64,000 bases of DNA from Aedes albopictus (Eukaryota > Arthropoda > Insecta > Diptera > Culicidae): contig NC_085137.1 in the NCBI RefSeq assembly GCF_035046485.1, positions 343,966,505 through 344,030,504 of the forward strand. The letters run 5' to 3'. Positions 47,601 to 60,390 of this stretch are shown here, piece after piece. Every line of letters begins with the position of its first letter. Position 1 is the stretch's first letter. The position numbers and the translations under genes were made by a program. The notes under the pieces were generated by a model. The model was given only the letters and a program-made list of their open reading frames with translations, was not told the origin of the DNA and made no database searches.

Positions 47601-48120
47601 CTTCCGGTTGCCCTCTACGGTCACGAAGCGTGGACGTTAAAGGAGGTAGACCGAAAAGCTTTTGGAGTTTTTGAGCGCAAAGTGCTGCGGACAATTCTCG
47701 GTGGGAAACAAGAAAATGGAATGTGGCGCAGACGCATGAATCACGAGTTGTACCAAGTGTACGAAGATGCGAATATTGTGAAACGTATAAAATACGGCAG
47801 ACTTCAGTGGGCTGGACACGTAGTGCGAATGTCGGAAGAAAGAATAGCGAAAACAATATTCAGCAGAGAACCCGGTAGAGGTAGGCGACTTCGTGGGCGG
47901 CTGCGAACTCGCTGGCTGCACGCGGTTGAAGAAGATCTACGATCCCTACACGTTCGGGGAAACTGGAGGAACATCGCCCAAGACCGACGAAGATGGTGCT
48001 CTACTATACGCTCGGCATTGGAGTAAAGTTACTTTGTAGCCAACAAGGTATCAAGGTAAGGTATAGAAGTGAAGAGGTAAAAAGCAGAGAGAAATATACA
48101 AGGTAGGAGGGAAGGACGGG
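44640..48120 (+). mobile_element. RTE-clade (JAM1-like) LINE
   Basis: The element contains one long frame with endonuclease and reverse transcriptase. The 5' untranslated part is assigned loosely from about 44640. The 3' untranslated part after 48026 is short and contains AAGGTATCAAGGTAAGGTAT-like short repeats, as RTE elements often have. No target duplication was established. Confidence 0.6.
45057..48026 (+). CDS. Endonuclease-reverse transcriptase of an RTE-clade LINE
   Basis: About 989 residues without a stop. The AP-type endonuclease comes first: SWNVRTL near 20, QEIRW at 50, GDANAQIG at 164 and SDHYLV at 258. The RT domain (about 500-760) has CANYRGITLL, EYQAGFREGRSTTDQ, FIDFKAAYD, LKQGDALSNLLFN and the catalytic FADD at about 726. 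The C-terminal part holds LPVALYGHEAWTL and RLQWAGHVVRM, typical of RTE proteins. It nicks the target and reverse-transcribes its own RNA in the nucleus. Oddly, the open frame begins after a TGA at 45012 and has no ATG before the endonuclease motifs: the position taken as start is TTG. So the start codon is lost or translation starts unconventionally. The otherwise clean frame suggests a recent insertion. Confidence 0.9.
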   Translation: MIQRQKTRQRTKDNGWKVGSWNVRTLNEPARVGLLARELQNVGVNVAAIQEIRWPKTGEREFRAVDPIANTSFKYHIYYSGGDKAERGVGFIVIGKQMKRVIRWKPISDRICVLRMKGKFFNYSLISIYAPTNDKPDDMKDEFYESLDKAYGECPKQDVKIVIGDANAQIGRESFFRPVIGTESLHSVTNDNGLRLVTFAAARGMAISSTYFARKNIRKHTWRHPSGDTCSQIDHVLVDGRHFSDVIDVRSYRGPNIDSDHYLVAAKIRARLSSVTSSRNNRTMRFNIQRLSAEGVAAQYHQKLDERIGETNGSGDVNSLWRSIHEAVTTTAQEVIGTAQRRQRNGWFDEDCQRATNEKNAARSRMLVAGTRQNRERYRVARAEEKRIHRRKKRQHEESVIAEAQESMDRNDMRRFYATVNGARHKTAHVPAMCNDREGNLLTDKTMVAARWKEHFEDLLNGSSGGAPRNRINIIDDSQAVEPPTLDEVKKALKELKNSKAAGKDEIPVELLKHGSEQLHQSIHQIIIKIWEDEELPTSWLDGLICPIYKKGHRLECANYRGITLLNSAYKILSRVLFNRLRPLEESFVGEYQAGFREGRSTTDQMFTLRMILDKFREYNLQTHHLFIDFKAAYDSVKRNELWQIMSEHGFPAKLIRLIRATLDGSKSSIRIADEVSTSFVTLDGLKQGDALSNLLFNIALEGAIRRSGVQRNGSIITRSHMLLGFADDIDLIGIDRRAVEEAYAPLKRETARIGLTINSTKTKYMIAGRDRSRPSGVSVEVVIDGEVFEVVEEFVYLGTLVTCDNDVSREVKRRIAAANRAFYGLRSQLRSRNLQTQTKFALYKTLILPVALYGHEAWTLKEVDRKAFGVFERKVLRTILGGKQENGMWRRRMNHELYQVYEDANIVKRIKYGRLQWAGHVVRMSEERIAKTIFSREPGRGRRLRGRLRTRWLHAVEEDLRSLHVRGNWRNIAQDRRRWCSTIRSALE

Positions 48121-48201
48121 TCGTGGATTTAACTCAGTACCTTCTGCATATAAATCAGAAATGGTAGCTAATACTCTTCGAAGCCTTGCTTCTTAAAATA
48201 G

Positions 48202-48567
<366 letters not shown>

Positions 48568-50480
48568 GTCAGTCGAATGCGAAGTCGGCGTGGGAGAGAA
48601 GGAGGAAGCCCAGCAGGAAGTGGACTATCCCTGGCACCCCGATTAAAAGAGCTTGTATCATCCTCTACGGTCAACACATCCCCAAACACACAGCCACACA
48701 CACATACAGAATAGTAAGAGCAACGACAACTGAAACACTTCCAAAGTTAATGGGGGCGGTGAAACCGTTGCCCATCACCTTGAGATGATTCCGTTTGAAA
48801 AGTATTTCCTGTAAACAAACTCACATTTAGACATTTAGGAAACTTTAGAAGACTAGAATGAACCTCTTCCCCTCAGCCATTGTCATTATCATCACACACA
48901 CACCATCACCAATGCCATCATTACAATCATCATTTTCGTCATTGATATGATCCTGCTCGCTATCGTCCCCGAATAAACACATCATTATCTAGAAAAGTTT
49001 TCTCATTAGACTATTATACACCAGGACGTAAGTTTTTAGAAACGCGAGTGAGAAATAGAGAAGCGGTTAGCAAACGTATATAAGCTGATTTTAGAGCAGA
49101 CGGTGGATTAGAAGAAAATCCAGATGCACCGGATCTGGCAATTCCAAGCGTTTTCGGAAAACCAAAATTTGAGTATTGGTATTATTGTATCTGTATTAGT
49201 AGGGCAAAATGGAAATTGTCTCTTTGTATTTTAATTAGTTTTAAGAGTCACATCACCATCCCTCACGTGTGTCGGGAGTTCCCAATCGACACGCTCTACC
49301 ACATCAACATTCAATAAGGCGTTTTCATACTTTAGCATAATTGTAGTGTAGTTTCCTAAGTATGCGTATGACTTTGTTGTTATAGTCAAGTAAATTTAAC
49401 ATTCTTCAAGTTAAAAAGGATTTCGTATCTAATGTGGCCATTTTAGGATTTAAGATTTTTGTTTTGTTTTCGTTTTTCCCTTTAGTTTTATTTGCAAAAG
49501 TTTAAGACTAAAGATAATATAGCTTGTTTTCTGTTCTTCCGTCAGGTGAGCAAAGTAAACGAGAGAAGAAATACAATTATCCAACAATATTGAAGAAAAC
49601 ATCACTGCCAAAACAAAACAAAAACATTTCGACTAGGATAAGGTCCGAAGGTTTAACTTTGCAAACTTGCTTCACAGTTCTGCTAATTTTGTCAGGTTTT
49701 CTTCATTGAACTTAAAAAAATGGAAATTAAACATATCCTGCCCTTGAATTTTATAATTCTTAGTGTTAATATAGAAAAACTATATGTATAGATAATGCGA
49801 CGCCACTTCAACATTTGAAGTTTAACTTTTTGTTCTAATTAATGCTGGTGGCTTCAGTACTTCCTTGACATAGAACGTTGCTTTCAAGCTTGTTTTCCAT
49901 CGGGTAAAACTACCAAAATTCATTGAACAAAAACCTCGTAACCCATGACTTTTCAACTTGAAAAAGTAACACGACTTTGACACAAACATTACATTCACAC
50001 AACAATTCACACTCAAGCGGAAGGTGATTCAAATTGACCGCGAATGTAAAAAAAATTAAAACAAGAAACGGAGAAATATCCTATCGATTGCGTGATGCAA
50101 TTTCTGTGATCTGCATACAGCATTTTTCGAGTGACCGCCGGTGGTCAGATTTATACAGCAACAACAACAAAATAATAAAAAAAAACTAACACATAGAGTA
50201 AAATAACACAGGTGACTAAAACGATTGCATAGTATATGGAGGAACATTTCAACGGAGCGAATGAAGAAGAAGAAACAAGCAACGCAAATAAAAAATGACA
50301 CACGCATACCACGTAGTTGTGAGACAAGTAGCTGCATTCACTCTTACCTGTAGGATTGTGTAGAACCTAGAGCAGTGTGGATTGATTGGTGTTTTAACGT
50401 TTCGTTCGTTCGGTGCTGCCCTCGTAGGGTCAGTGTTTTCTTTGGTTAGGTTTCGGATATTGACATGTGCTTGACTACAC
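48568..50480 (+). other. Probable 3' UTR and flank of the KLF gene
   Basis: AT-rich, free of recognised repeats. AATAAA occurs at 48972-48977 (UTR of about 400 bases). Beyond about 50.5 kb LINE relics begin, which limits how far a conserved UTR can be claimed. Confidence 0.45.
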
Positions 50481-50539
50481 ACGGTGCAGAGAAATTATTG
50501 CGCAGACTCTATACTGGACTGGATGGAGTTGTACAGTAC

Positions 50540-50970
50540 CCTAAAGCCAACTGTCGGACTAAATGTGATCCGTTGATACGCATCGTGTTTCATTAGTAAC
50601 GTACAGCACCGGTGGTTTTGCATCCCACGTTATCATAAAAAATGATATTGTTAGATTGTGCATCAGGGCTCTCCACATGATTGAGACAGTCGAAAGCCAT
50701 TTCGTAATCAATGAACACAAGGTACCAAGACTCTTGAAATTCATTAACTTGCTCCAAGACGATACGTAACATGACAATATGGACCACATAGGATCTGTTT
50801 GCAGAAGATGTTGCAGATAATGCTAAGATAGTGTTGTGAGATATCCAAGAGGAAACGCGAATGCCACCGGTATGTGTGGCTTTCTCGCCTTCGTCGGGTA
50901 GGCAGTCTGTCCAAATGGTGCTGACGGACTGCGGTTTTGGCTCCACGTGTTTTCGCTCGCTCTATCAAGG
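50540..50970 (-). pseudogene. Reverse transcriptase relic, second RTE-like lineage
   Basis: On the minus strand HIVMLRIVLEQVNEFQESWY and YLVFIDYEMAFDCLNHV correspond to the RT blocks around the first catalytic Asp. The FIDYEMAFD form differs from FIDFKAAYD of the intact element, so it comes from another lineage. No endonuclease or FADD block is seen nearby. Confidence 0.7.
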
Positions 50971-51129
50971 CTTTGACGTTACTTCCCTTCTCTATCTTGC
51001 TATAAGAATTACCTGCGAATCACCGGGAAATGTTTATCACATCTACAGGAATATGTTTTCAACGAGATTTCGAAAAAAATGGCTTTTGGAAAATTGATAA
51101 ACATTTCTTTTTCGATCTTTTTGAAATGG

Positions 51130-51290
51130 CGCACGTCTCTCAAAGCTAACCAATATGTATTTTCTGAGTAATAGAGCCACACTAGTGGCGAGTGTATCGA
51201 TTTAGACAAATCTGATGATGGCTGAAGAAGAGTAAGCCGAAACGTAATAAATCGAGGCGTTAGTGTGTAGTAATCACCGAAAAATATCAA
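51130..51290 (+). repeat. Possible Penelope-like terminal relic with hammerhead-like core
   Basis: CTGATGA (51212-51218), a weak GGC/GCC stem and GAAACG (51239-51244) are ordered as in the hammerhead ribozymes carried by Penelope-like elements. ACGT/GCGT could make helix III. Helix I pairing is poor, so it is probably inactive or unrelated. Confidence 0.25.
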
Positions 51291-51299
51291 CAATCAATA

Positions 51300-54200
51300 A
51301 ATATACAATATGTATTTTGTTCAAATACTGTTGCATTCCATATGTCCTCATAGAGTTTGCGCTGCAGATTTGTCTGCGCCTCATTTTTACAACGCTACAT
51401 AGAATAAATTTCCAGTGAACATTAGCAATACCTTCACGACACCATCACGAATGCTTACACAGATTTTTGAAATCCATCATCCAACTCCATTTCTCATGCC
51501 ATTTTAGAATAAATCTAGCGTAACGAAACCAAAATGAGAACGGAACATAAAACTGATTGAAAATGAACAGTGAAAAAATGTGTCAAAAATAGTATTAATC
51601 AAAGACTGGATAATTTTTTACGTATTTTAAAACCACTAGATGAATCTTAAAACAAAACACGTAAAGATAACGATATTGGAGAAGTAAACGTGAAAACCAA
51701 CCCCCATGGATGAGAGTTTACAGCGCTTTTCGAATGTTCAATGTTAATTCCGTTCGGAGTAGCTGCTTTTCGCAGGTGAACCGAACAGAGAAAGTGTGTT
51801 ACCGTTGCAAAAGTTTTCATCGTTTTGTACTCCTATGTTTACTGTTTCAGCCGTTCAATCTACCCTATAACATATAGTTGTGTCCGTAGAATAAAATTAG
51901 CAACTACTACCACCACCAACCGAAAACACCTGAGCCCGCGCAAAATAAAGAAAAATCTTTTAAAAAAATCTGAATCAGAAAAAAATAACAAAAGTTAAAC
52001 ACAAAAACCGCAATGCAATAATAACAGAACAAACTACAACAAACAAGCAACACTACAAAACAAAAAAAAAAAGCACTGACGACAAAACACACGATGAAAA
52101 GTTATTTATTTCCTTTCATATATTACAGAACTAAACCAGAAAGCAAACAGCCAGAATAAGACACAGTTTTACACTCACACACAATCAAAACGAACAAAAG
52201 TATTATTTAGGAGTGAATAGACACGCTGCATTTAAATTTCAACGTACAGTCCAGCCCTGATGACTAATGATGAGGACGACACTGAAAAGAAAAGAATAGT
52301 GAAAGAGAAAAAGCAAACACAGCAAAACAAAGAAAGGTGTAATATTTAGAACTAGAATAGAGAAATGAAGCAAGCCGGTGAAAACATTAGGAAAATAAAC
52401 TAGCGGAAACAAAACAGTAGTTTAGACAAAATATATTTTTTACGAACTTTTTTTCGTAACGAAGAAAATCATAAAAAAAAGAAGCAAACGCAGAAGATCT
52501 GGAGCGCTATGTTGCTGAAAGTTGCTGAAAACGGAGTCACCAAGGCAGAAAGCGCGCCATTCCAAACCTATCCAACCTGTGCGCTAGAACCGCTTCCAGT
52601 ATTTTCACACACACACACACACACACACTTGATTTAGACAACATGTCGTATTCGGTCGAAGCACAATAATAGTTTTTTCTACTTCTAGCACAATTTTGCA
52701 TTGGCACAAAACACTTCGAATATTTTCTTTAGGAGCCCTAGGTTAATCAAAAGTTTTATCCCTCCCAATTGAATGATACCAAAAAAGTTAAAAGTGAAAA
52801 ATGTTATTTTTAGTCTAAGTTTTAAAGTTTATTTTTAAGTATAACTTCCGTTGATTAATTTTATTGTTGCTAAAATTTAGAGAACCGCGTTCGTTCAACA
52901 ACTTTCTCAGCAAAGCTCACACTGAGACGAGGAAAGATGATTCATAAAGTCGTTGCACAGAAAACTTGAAGAAGCAAACACGTGTATAAAAGCGAATGAT
53001 TTAAAAAATGAGCAAGGCAAAAAAATGAAATCCAATACGATTAAAGATACATTTAAAACAATAAAATAAAGAAACGAATTTTATACAAGCTATATTTAAG
53101 GTAAACTAAGGCAAACAGAGAAGGACGCATAGAACAAAAAAAGAGAAAAAAGGAAACAGAAACTCTATGTTACGTAATATAAGGTAATCTGCTACAAGCT
53201 AGCAAAGATTTTGTAAATTAATTCCATTTGGTTCAGATGTTCTGGAGTCGATGAACTGTGGTTAATCGATAAAGTAGGCAGTACACTGCTGCCAACAGAC
53301 TGTTTGATTGGAGAATTTTTGTATTCTTTAAGGAAAGCCCGGTAGACGTATGCGTTTCTGCTGCTAGCAAATGGATATAACCTGTGCAGAGAGGCCATTC
53401 TCTGTGTGTTCTGTTCCGTGTGTTGAACAATGTAAATTTAGAGGTCTGATTAGTGGTTTTATAGGTCAACAAAACGACATACAACTCTATCGGTGGAACT
53501 TAGTTTCGACGGAATGCATGTGGAGTGAAAGTGCGCACGTAAGGTGGATACTATTAGTGTTTTGGGTTGCTTCAATCAAGTTTTGCTGCATAGTTTACCA
53601 GGAGAGTTTCTGCTGTTTCAAGAAAAATGTTTTGATTGGTATTTAAAATACACATAAATTGCAGTTATTTTCCTGTTCTGTGGAATTCCGACCTAGGAAA
53701 CATTAAAACTCCAATAGTTTTTTTTAAGCATTTATGAAACAAATTGGAAATGAGGTGTAAACCCACAGTAAAGAAGTGTAAGTCGCAAATATCACTTTTC
53801 GAGAAAACGACTGCATAATAGTTAAATAATAATTTATCTTTTGAACTTAAAACATAGAAAGGTCATTAAAAAGCTTCAATTTTGATGAAACTTTATCCAC
53901 TCTGCATTTGCTGCCGTAATTCTACAAAGTGACGTGAGCGCCATTCCAAATTTGGACGTCCTTTGGCATATATCTGGTGAAATAATTACACGGTGATTTG
54001 CCTGCTATATTAGGATGCAATATCTACTGGAAATCTAGCATTTATGAAAGAAAACATAGCGAACGATCAAGAGTTTGATGAACAATAACCAAAAATTGTC
54101 AATGTCGCTTATGTCACTTTGCAGAGGAACGGCAGTTTGGTCCTCTTACAAAAGGGAAGTCAAAACATTTTCCAAAAAAATAGCAGATTACATTCCATTT

Positions 54201-57200
54201 TATACGAGAAACTTGATTAGTAAGTACTCAATTTGAGTTGATTTTCACAACCATCACGTCAACAACGGAAAACTTCCGCTTCATCTGTCAAACCACTTTA
54301 ATAGGCATGTAGAAGTCAGGTGTAGAAAATTGTGTAAATTTCAAATCTTTTCTTTTATAAATGGTACAGTAGACTTTCGATACTAGGTGCACGTTTTACA
54401 TATTCACTGCAACGGGTTTTGGCTGGTAACTATGCTGGCAGTTGCTGTCAGTCGTTATTGATTTATCCAAAGATTCATGTTGGCTCTTCATTTTTAAGAA
54501 TGGTGAATCGATAACTGCAAAACGGTTGTGCGATATCTGCAACATATTTACGTTTCGCTTATCGAATGAAATTCGACAGTTGCAACAACTGACAGACGTC
54601 AAAGTGGTGTTGATATTTTATTTTGACGGAATACAGTAACCGTTGCATTTAGTGAACTTTCTTTTAAAAAAGCATTAAAGTTAAAGCGTTTCCTTCGAGC
54701 AAACATCTGCTGTACCTGTTGGAGTTTTAGTAAAAATGTATTGCAGTCAACTATCTAACACGATCGAATGTCCACTGTATAATTGGAAAATCATTGTTTA
54801 AATGCGATTTAAAATCTCAGTCTTTTTTCATTGATATTGAATTCGCGTCAAATACGTATTTATTTCAGGTATGTAGTTCTAACAATCGTCCGCATTTTGA
54901 AAGAAAATATTTGAAATAGACCCAATTTTCGCTAAATACTGACAACCTAAAAAAAATGTTACAAGCAGATTTGTCGAGTGAGAATTTCAACGTCACGATC
55001 CGTTTTTGCTAGGCTATATATCTATGTCTTTTTGCTGTTTATAAGCTGTTTTTGTTGTTGGAATGAGTGTAGAAACAATGGATTCGCGATGTCAGTAGAA
55101 GAAATACAGACGACAGTTTCATCACATAGCATGCATGTATCACTGACACAAACTCACACAACACACAATACACATACACGAAATCACAACGGCTCACGAT
55201 AAATACTCTTTCGGAAGTTCTTTTCTCACTCTCTTGATATTTTCACTGTATTTTCTTAAGAATTTTGTCGTTTCCAGGGGTGGAAGAAAATAAGAAAGCT
55301 GGATAATAAAAAAAACAGAGCTCGTCAAACCGAAAACGCATTTTAAACACGAAAAAGTAAAAAAAAAGAAACAAACGGATAATCATCGCAACCAAAAGAA
55401 AATGATTACCATAAATGTAATTTGTTGTATTAAGGATCATAAGTCACATAAGAAGTGCATATTTTTTTCGAGCATACGCTAGTTTTACAATCAACAGTTG
55501 TTTTTCATTTCATTCTTCTTGATCTTCTTTGACGGTTACAAATCGACTTAAGTCCCTTTTGTGTGGTTCACGCATTGAAGCAAAAAGGTATGTTAGTTTT
55601 ACGTTACAACTTGAAAAGAATCGATGGACTCGTCGCCATATACGGAAGAATCAAAAGAAATCATTGCCATCTGCGAGCCCTGTCTGTTGAGTTTCGCCCA
55701 TGGGAATTCCAAAAGTGAAAGAAAATGTTAATTTATTCGGTGCATAACTATTAAATTGAGGTTTATTGGACAAGAGAGCATAAATCTAACGAGCGGATGC
55801 AAGCAAAGACAAACTACAGCAAGACGGCAACACATGTACATATGAAAATTGAAGCAAATAAGTAATTGTAAGTAAATAAGTGATATTTTCAGTAGTTTTC
55901 AAATGAAAATAATTAGTGAGTAAGGGAAAGCAAACGAGCGACCGTGCTAAAGATGAGAGAAAAGCTATTTTTATGAGAAATTTATAACTGTAACTGTATT
56001 TGATAGGGATGAGAGTGAGTCTGAGAGGTGTGAACCACGTGCTAATGGTTTTAGTTATTTCAAACGTACCAGCAGTAGGCAAAACGGTGGTAGAAAACGG
56101 AACTATTTCCGGGCATGTTTGTTTGGATTGATTGTAGATAAATAGCAGGTCATTTAGTTAATTATCAAGAAGCGGATACGACCGATGAAAGTAAAGACCG
56201 AGCGAAGTACAGAATACTTTCTGAATTTGAAATTCTTATAGTTGTTGATATAAAATTGAATAATTCCTTTGAAATCAGTCTAAGTTACTTTGAAGACTTA
56301 TTCAGATTGTAAAAGATCGTAAATATAAATTTTTATGACAAATTTTACTAAATGTTTTGGCATCACGTAAGATATTCATTGTTTGCATCTTAATGTTCTA
56401 GCTTTTTAAACAACATGCGAAAATCGTAAACCAAAATGCTATAATACTGTAAGTATTAATCAACCGTACATTTGCTGGCTTTTCTGCTATTGATTCGAAA
56501 AGAAGAATATATTTATTAACCATTCGAAGCAAAGAATGACGAAAAAACTATGAATATAGAAAGCAAGGCTTTCGTTGTGCAAGATATATTTAATATAGTA
56601 ATTGAACCGTTAAGTACATGATATGACTTTAAATCAAAACCAGCTTATTATTCATTGATCGATAGCTTAATATTTTACCAGCGTAAAGGCGAGTCCAAAC
56701 TCAAAAGCAAATGGAACAAACCGAAACAGTCCCAAATAATTAATCAGTATCCATGTTTGATTCCAATCGGATGGCCCAAAGCAGCCTGTATAAATACAAC
56801 TTGTTTGTGCTGACACTGACAAATATGGCGACGGGTGTCCTCTATCGATTCTAATCATGGTTTGGAAAATATCTTCACCTTGGAAGAAGTGAATGAAAGT
56901 TATAGCTTAAAATTCTGCTATGTGCATATTAAATTTAAGGAAAAAAATAAACGTACGTTCCTGTTACAAAAATGAACCGAACCGTGTAGCCTTTTGTTAA
57001 TTACATCCGACACAGTCCCCAAGGTCCCCTCCCCTGCTCAGCCGCTCAACCGAAAGTTTCAAAAGTGCTAAACTACGTAACGACATGGACCTCCGTTTCC
57101 TTGTTTCGGTGTAGCTTGTGAGCGCGCGCACACGGTTGGCTGGGCGACATTTTGGTGCAACATCCTGCCCCTACCCCCGTTACCTTTTGCCACCCACAAT

Positions 57201-57650
57201 TTTACTGTGTGTTTCCTTCCATCACTCCCGTGGGATGCATAGATCACACACAAAACAGCAGCACTGTAATTAATGTTTGTTTGTTTCTTGCCTCGTTGAT
57301 GATGAAAATTGCTGCTGCTTTTATCTACTACTACCTACTACTGCCACTGTCGCCGTTACGAGAGAACTGCAAATGAAGGACTGTAATTTAGGATGTTGCT
57401 ATCCGATGAGGGTCTGGCTGGGAAACACAAACCGAGATAACATTTCCTAAATAGTAACAAGTCGACAAATATGAGGTTTCCACTGTTGTTGATCGTGTGT
57501 AATTTGAGTGCGACTTGAGAATTGAGTTTTGGACGGAGGTAAATGGATGAACCCCCACAGGAGAAAACCATACAATGCGTCTTACTCCAAGAGTTTGATT
57601 TTTATCTTGGGTTAATGAAATATATAAAAAGTTCGGTTTCATAATACATA
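51300..57650. other. AT-rich unassigned DNA
   Basis: No gene with recognisable coding signal. A (CA)n tract lies at 52604-52627. Several AATAAA motifs (about 51408, 51944, 53066, 56944) have no associated transcript evidence. Short frames lack domains. Confidence 0.4.
52604..52627 (+). repeat. (CA)n microsatellite
   Basis: Twelve or so CA units. Confidence 0.95.
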
Positions 57651-57790
57651 CATTTATTTGCCAAGCCACATACATAATAACACATAATCAAAAACTTCGA
57701 ACCGGTCCATCTCCATCTTGAACACTACGGTCCCCGCCTTCTTATGTCAACAGGTATGGTCTCCAACTTTTCAAGATTGTTGCCTAATAA

Positions 57791-57957
57791 CCTCACAATA
57801 TGTCGTGTCCGCTATATTTTTCGACTTCATGTATATTCAGGATAAGTGCAGCGAGCTCGTGGTTCATCCTTCGCCTCACAATATGTCGTGTCCGCTATAT
57901 TTTTCGACTTCATGTATATTCAGGATAAGTGCAGCGAGCTCGTGGTTCATCCTTCGC
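57791..57957 (+). repeat. Perfect tandem duplication, 83-bp unit
   Basis: Two copies beginning CCTCACAATATGTCGTGTCC at 57791 and 57874. The copies are essentially identical, implying a recent duplication or an assembly artefact. Confidence 0.9.
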
Positions 57958-58359
57958 CGCCTCGTACCATTGTTCTGCGCACCTTCAAAAACCTCCCTCA
58001 TCACTAGTTTTTCTGATCATGTATGATTCAGGTTACATTATCGTAATCCGGCCTCAACCATATAATAAAAAAAAATGATGCTTCATATATCGCTGATGTA
58101 CTGGAAATTTGACTCCCACGACTTGTATTATTTGTTTGAATCAAAAGAAATAAATGCTGATATTAGTGCACTTGAAAGTTCATTACATATGAAAACCGTA
58201 TATTTTAGCTTCAGAATGGTTGGGATGATCAAGAAAAGCTTCAAGTTATATGATATATGGTCGAACTTTTCATCTATGTCTACTAAAATACACTACACCA
58301 AGTTTTGAACGTGCAGGATGCTTTATTACGAGTGTAGATCTGAAGGCCTTAACCACATA

Positions 58360-59570
58360 CAGGGGATAGACAAAATGATCGGGACAGGCAAAATTTTCAC
58401 TTCCCAAAAAATGTTGAACTAGCTGTAACTTTTCGAAAAGTGCATCAAATATTCTCAAATTTTTACTGTAAGTTCTTCAACTAGTTGTGTATCAGTGGAC
58501 AAAATTTGGAAAAGATCGGACAATTCTTCTGGGCCCATATAGCCGAGGCGGTAAACGCACGGGTATTCAGCATGACCATGCTGAGGGTGACGGGTTCGAT
58601 TCCCGGTCAGTCCAGGATCTTTTCGTAATGGAAATTTCCTTGGCTTCCTTGGGCATAGAGTATCTTCGTGCCTGCCACACGATATACACATGCAAAATGG
58701 TCATTGGCAGAGGAAGCTCTCAGTTAAAAACTGTGGAAGTGCTCATAGAACACTAAGCTGAGAAGCAGACTTTGTCCCAGTGAGGACGTTACGCCAAGAA
58801 GAGGAGAGGACAATTCTTCACGAAGTTATAAAGATTTTTGAAAAAGATAAAATTATCCGATAGCCAACTTTGAGCTGTTATATCTCCGGATTCAATGAAC
58901 CGATTGCAATGAAATTTTGACCATTCATGACTTATATAATGAACTCTGGAAAACATTTGACTTAACTTGAAATTTTTAACAAGCGAAAAAGTTATAGCGA
59001 TTTTATTTTTTTCACGATTTTTAAGTAAATTGGTCTATTTTTAATATGCATCCCATTACTGTTTCAATTTATTGGCGGCTATGTTGTTACTTTCCTTCAA
59101 AACGCATTTATATATAAGTCAATTAGAGGGAAACTAAATGAACTATAATTTGCATCTTGAATTTTGAAACGATGTTGATGTTTTGGATAATTTGGTGTTT
59201 TATTAGAAAAATAATCTAATCATTTTAATTTTCTTCCGTGTTAGGAATATTAAGTTAAGTCAATTATTTTGCATAGCTCATTATATAAGTCATAAATGGT
59301 CAAAATTTCATTGCATTCGGTTCATTGAATCCGGAGATATAACAGCTCAAAGTTGGCTATCGGATAATTTTACCTTTTTCAAAAATCTTTATAACTTCGT
59401 GAAGAAGTGTCCGACCTTTTCCAAATTTTGTCCACTGATACACAACTAGTTGAGAAACACACAGTAAAAATTTGAAAATATTTGATGCACTTTTCGAAAA
59501 GTTACAGCTAATTGAACATTTTTTGAATAGTGAAAATTTTGCCTGTCCCGATCATTTTGTCTATCCCCTG
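58360..59570. mobile_element. TA-flanked foldback element (Tc1/mariner-like)
   Basis: The ends CAGGGGATAGACAAAATGAT and reverse complement are flanked by TA. The arms pair over several hundred bases with about 90-95% identity once the SINE in the left arm is removed. The interior lacks a transposase. A 2-bp TA duplication fits Tc1/mariner mobilisation. Confidence 0.85.
58530..58807 (+). repeat. Feilai-type SINE inserted in a foldback arm
   Basis: The direct repeat GGACAATTCTTC (58518-58529, 58808-58819) flanks it. The A box TAGCCGAGGCGGTAAACGC and B box GGTTCGATTCC are intact. The opposite foldback arm (around 59400) preserves the uninterrupted target as GGACACTTCTTCACGAAG on the minus strand. 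Confidence 0.9.
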
Positions 59571-60390
59571 TAATTTGAAATGCACCCGATGCGTTATTAC
59601 GGGTGTAGGTATAAAGGCCTTAACTCCAGAATGATTTGGATGGCCTAAGGTGTCGCCATTGATGTGCAGTTAGTCTTCCACACTCCCTGATTTACATGTA
59701 TGGATCTAATGAAATCAGTTCTGACATTCATACAATAGTTTGATATACTATTACAGGTAAAGGCCTTATAATCAGAACTCCAGAGCTATTTTAAGTTGCC
59801 TAGAACATCAACAGGTCATGACTACCATCATTTCATGTTTCAAAATGTATATTTGAATGTAATTCATCAAATTCAAGTGATATTAAAAATAAACACAACT
59901 ATTTGTATTCAGTAGACAAAGTTCAAAACTTCTGGACGTTTTGGATAACCTGGAGATCTATGTTACAGCTGTTAAAGGACATAAGACTTTTCTATCTAAC
60001 AGCCCCAACCCAATCAAAGAATGTTGTGCAATTTCCATTGAAATATATCACATGTACATAGAAATAAAACGCGGGTTCGAGTGAAGAACAAGTGGTGTAC
60101 ACTACATTTACAGCTATATCTCCAAAATGTTCTAGCATAACATAATCTCCATATATGCATATGATAGCACAACTAATCCCCTTGATAAAAACATTTTGGT
60201 TGTGCAAATCTACCCACTGGGTCAAAAGATATAAGTAAAACTATGCAAAAAAAAGTTGTCCACATCCTTTAACCCTTTGATGCCGGAATTTTTCCAAGCA
60301 TTATTATGGAGTTTTTTCTACGTTTTTCGGTATTTTTGGTGGCCAATAGCATAAAAACGGAAGAATATTATGCAGAATATTTTTTCTGGA

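Larger units (their letters stand above)
58100..60240 (+). repeat. Diverged copies of the ~150-bp satellite monomer (plus orientation)
   Basis: TTACGAGTGTAGATCTGAAG near 58326, TTACGGGTGTAGGTATAAAG near 59607, ACAGGTAAAGGCCTTATAAT near 59754 and a weaker copy near 59932 resemble the monomer of the 61.2-62.7 kb array (ACTCCA..TTTGG..GG pattern follows). The foldback 58360-59570 interrupts them. Confidence 0.5.

Noticed and set aside
51944..56949. Extending the KLF 3' UTR to distant AATAAA motifs
   Set aside because: An RT relic intervenes near 50.5-51 kb and AATAAA is expected often by chance in such AT-rich DNA.
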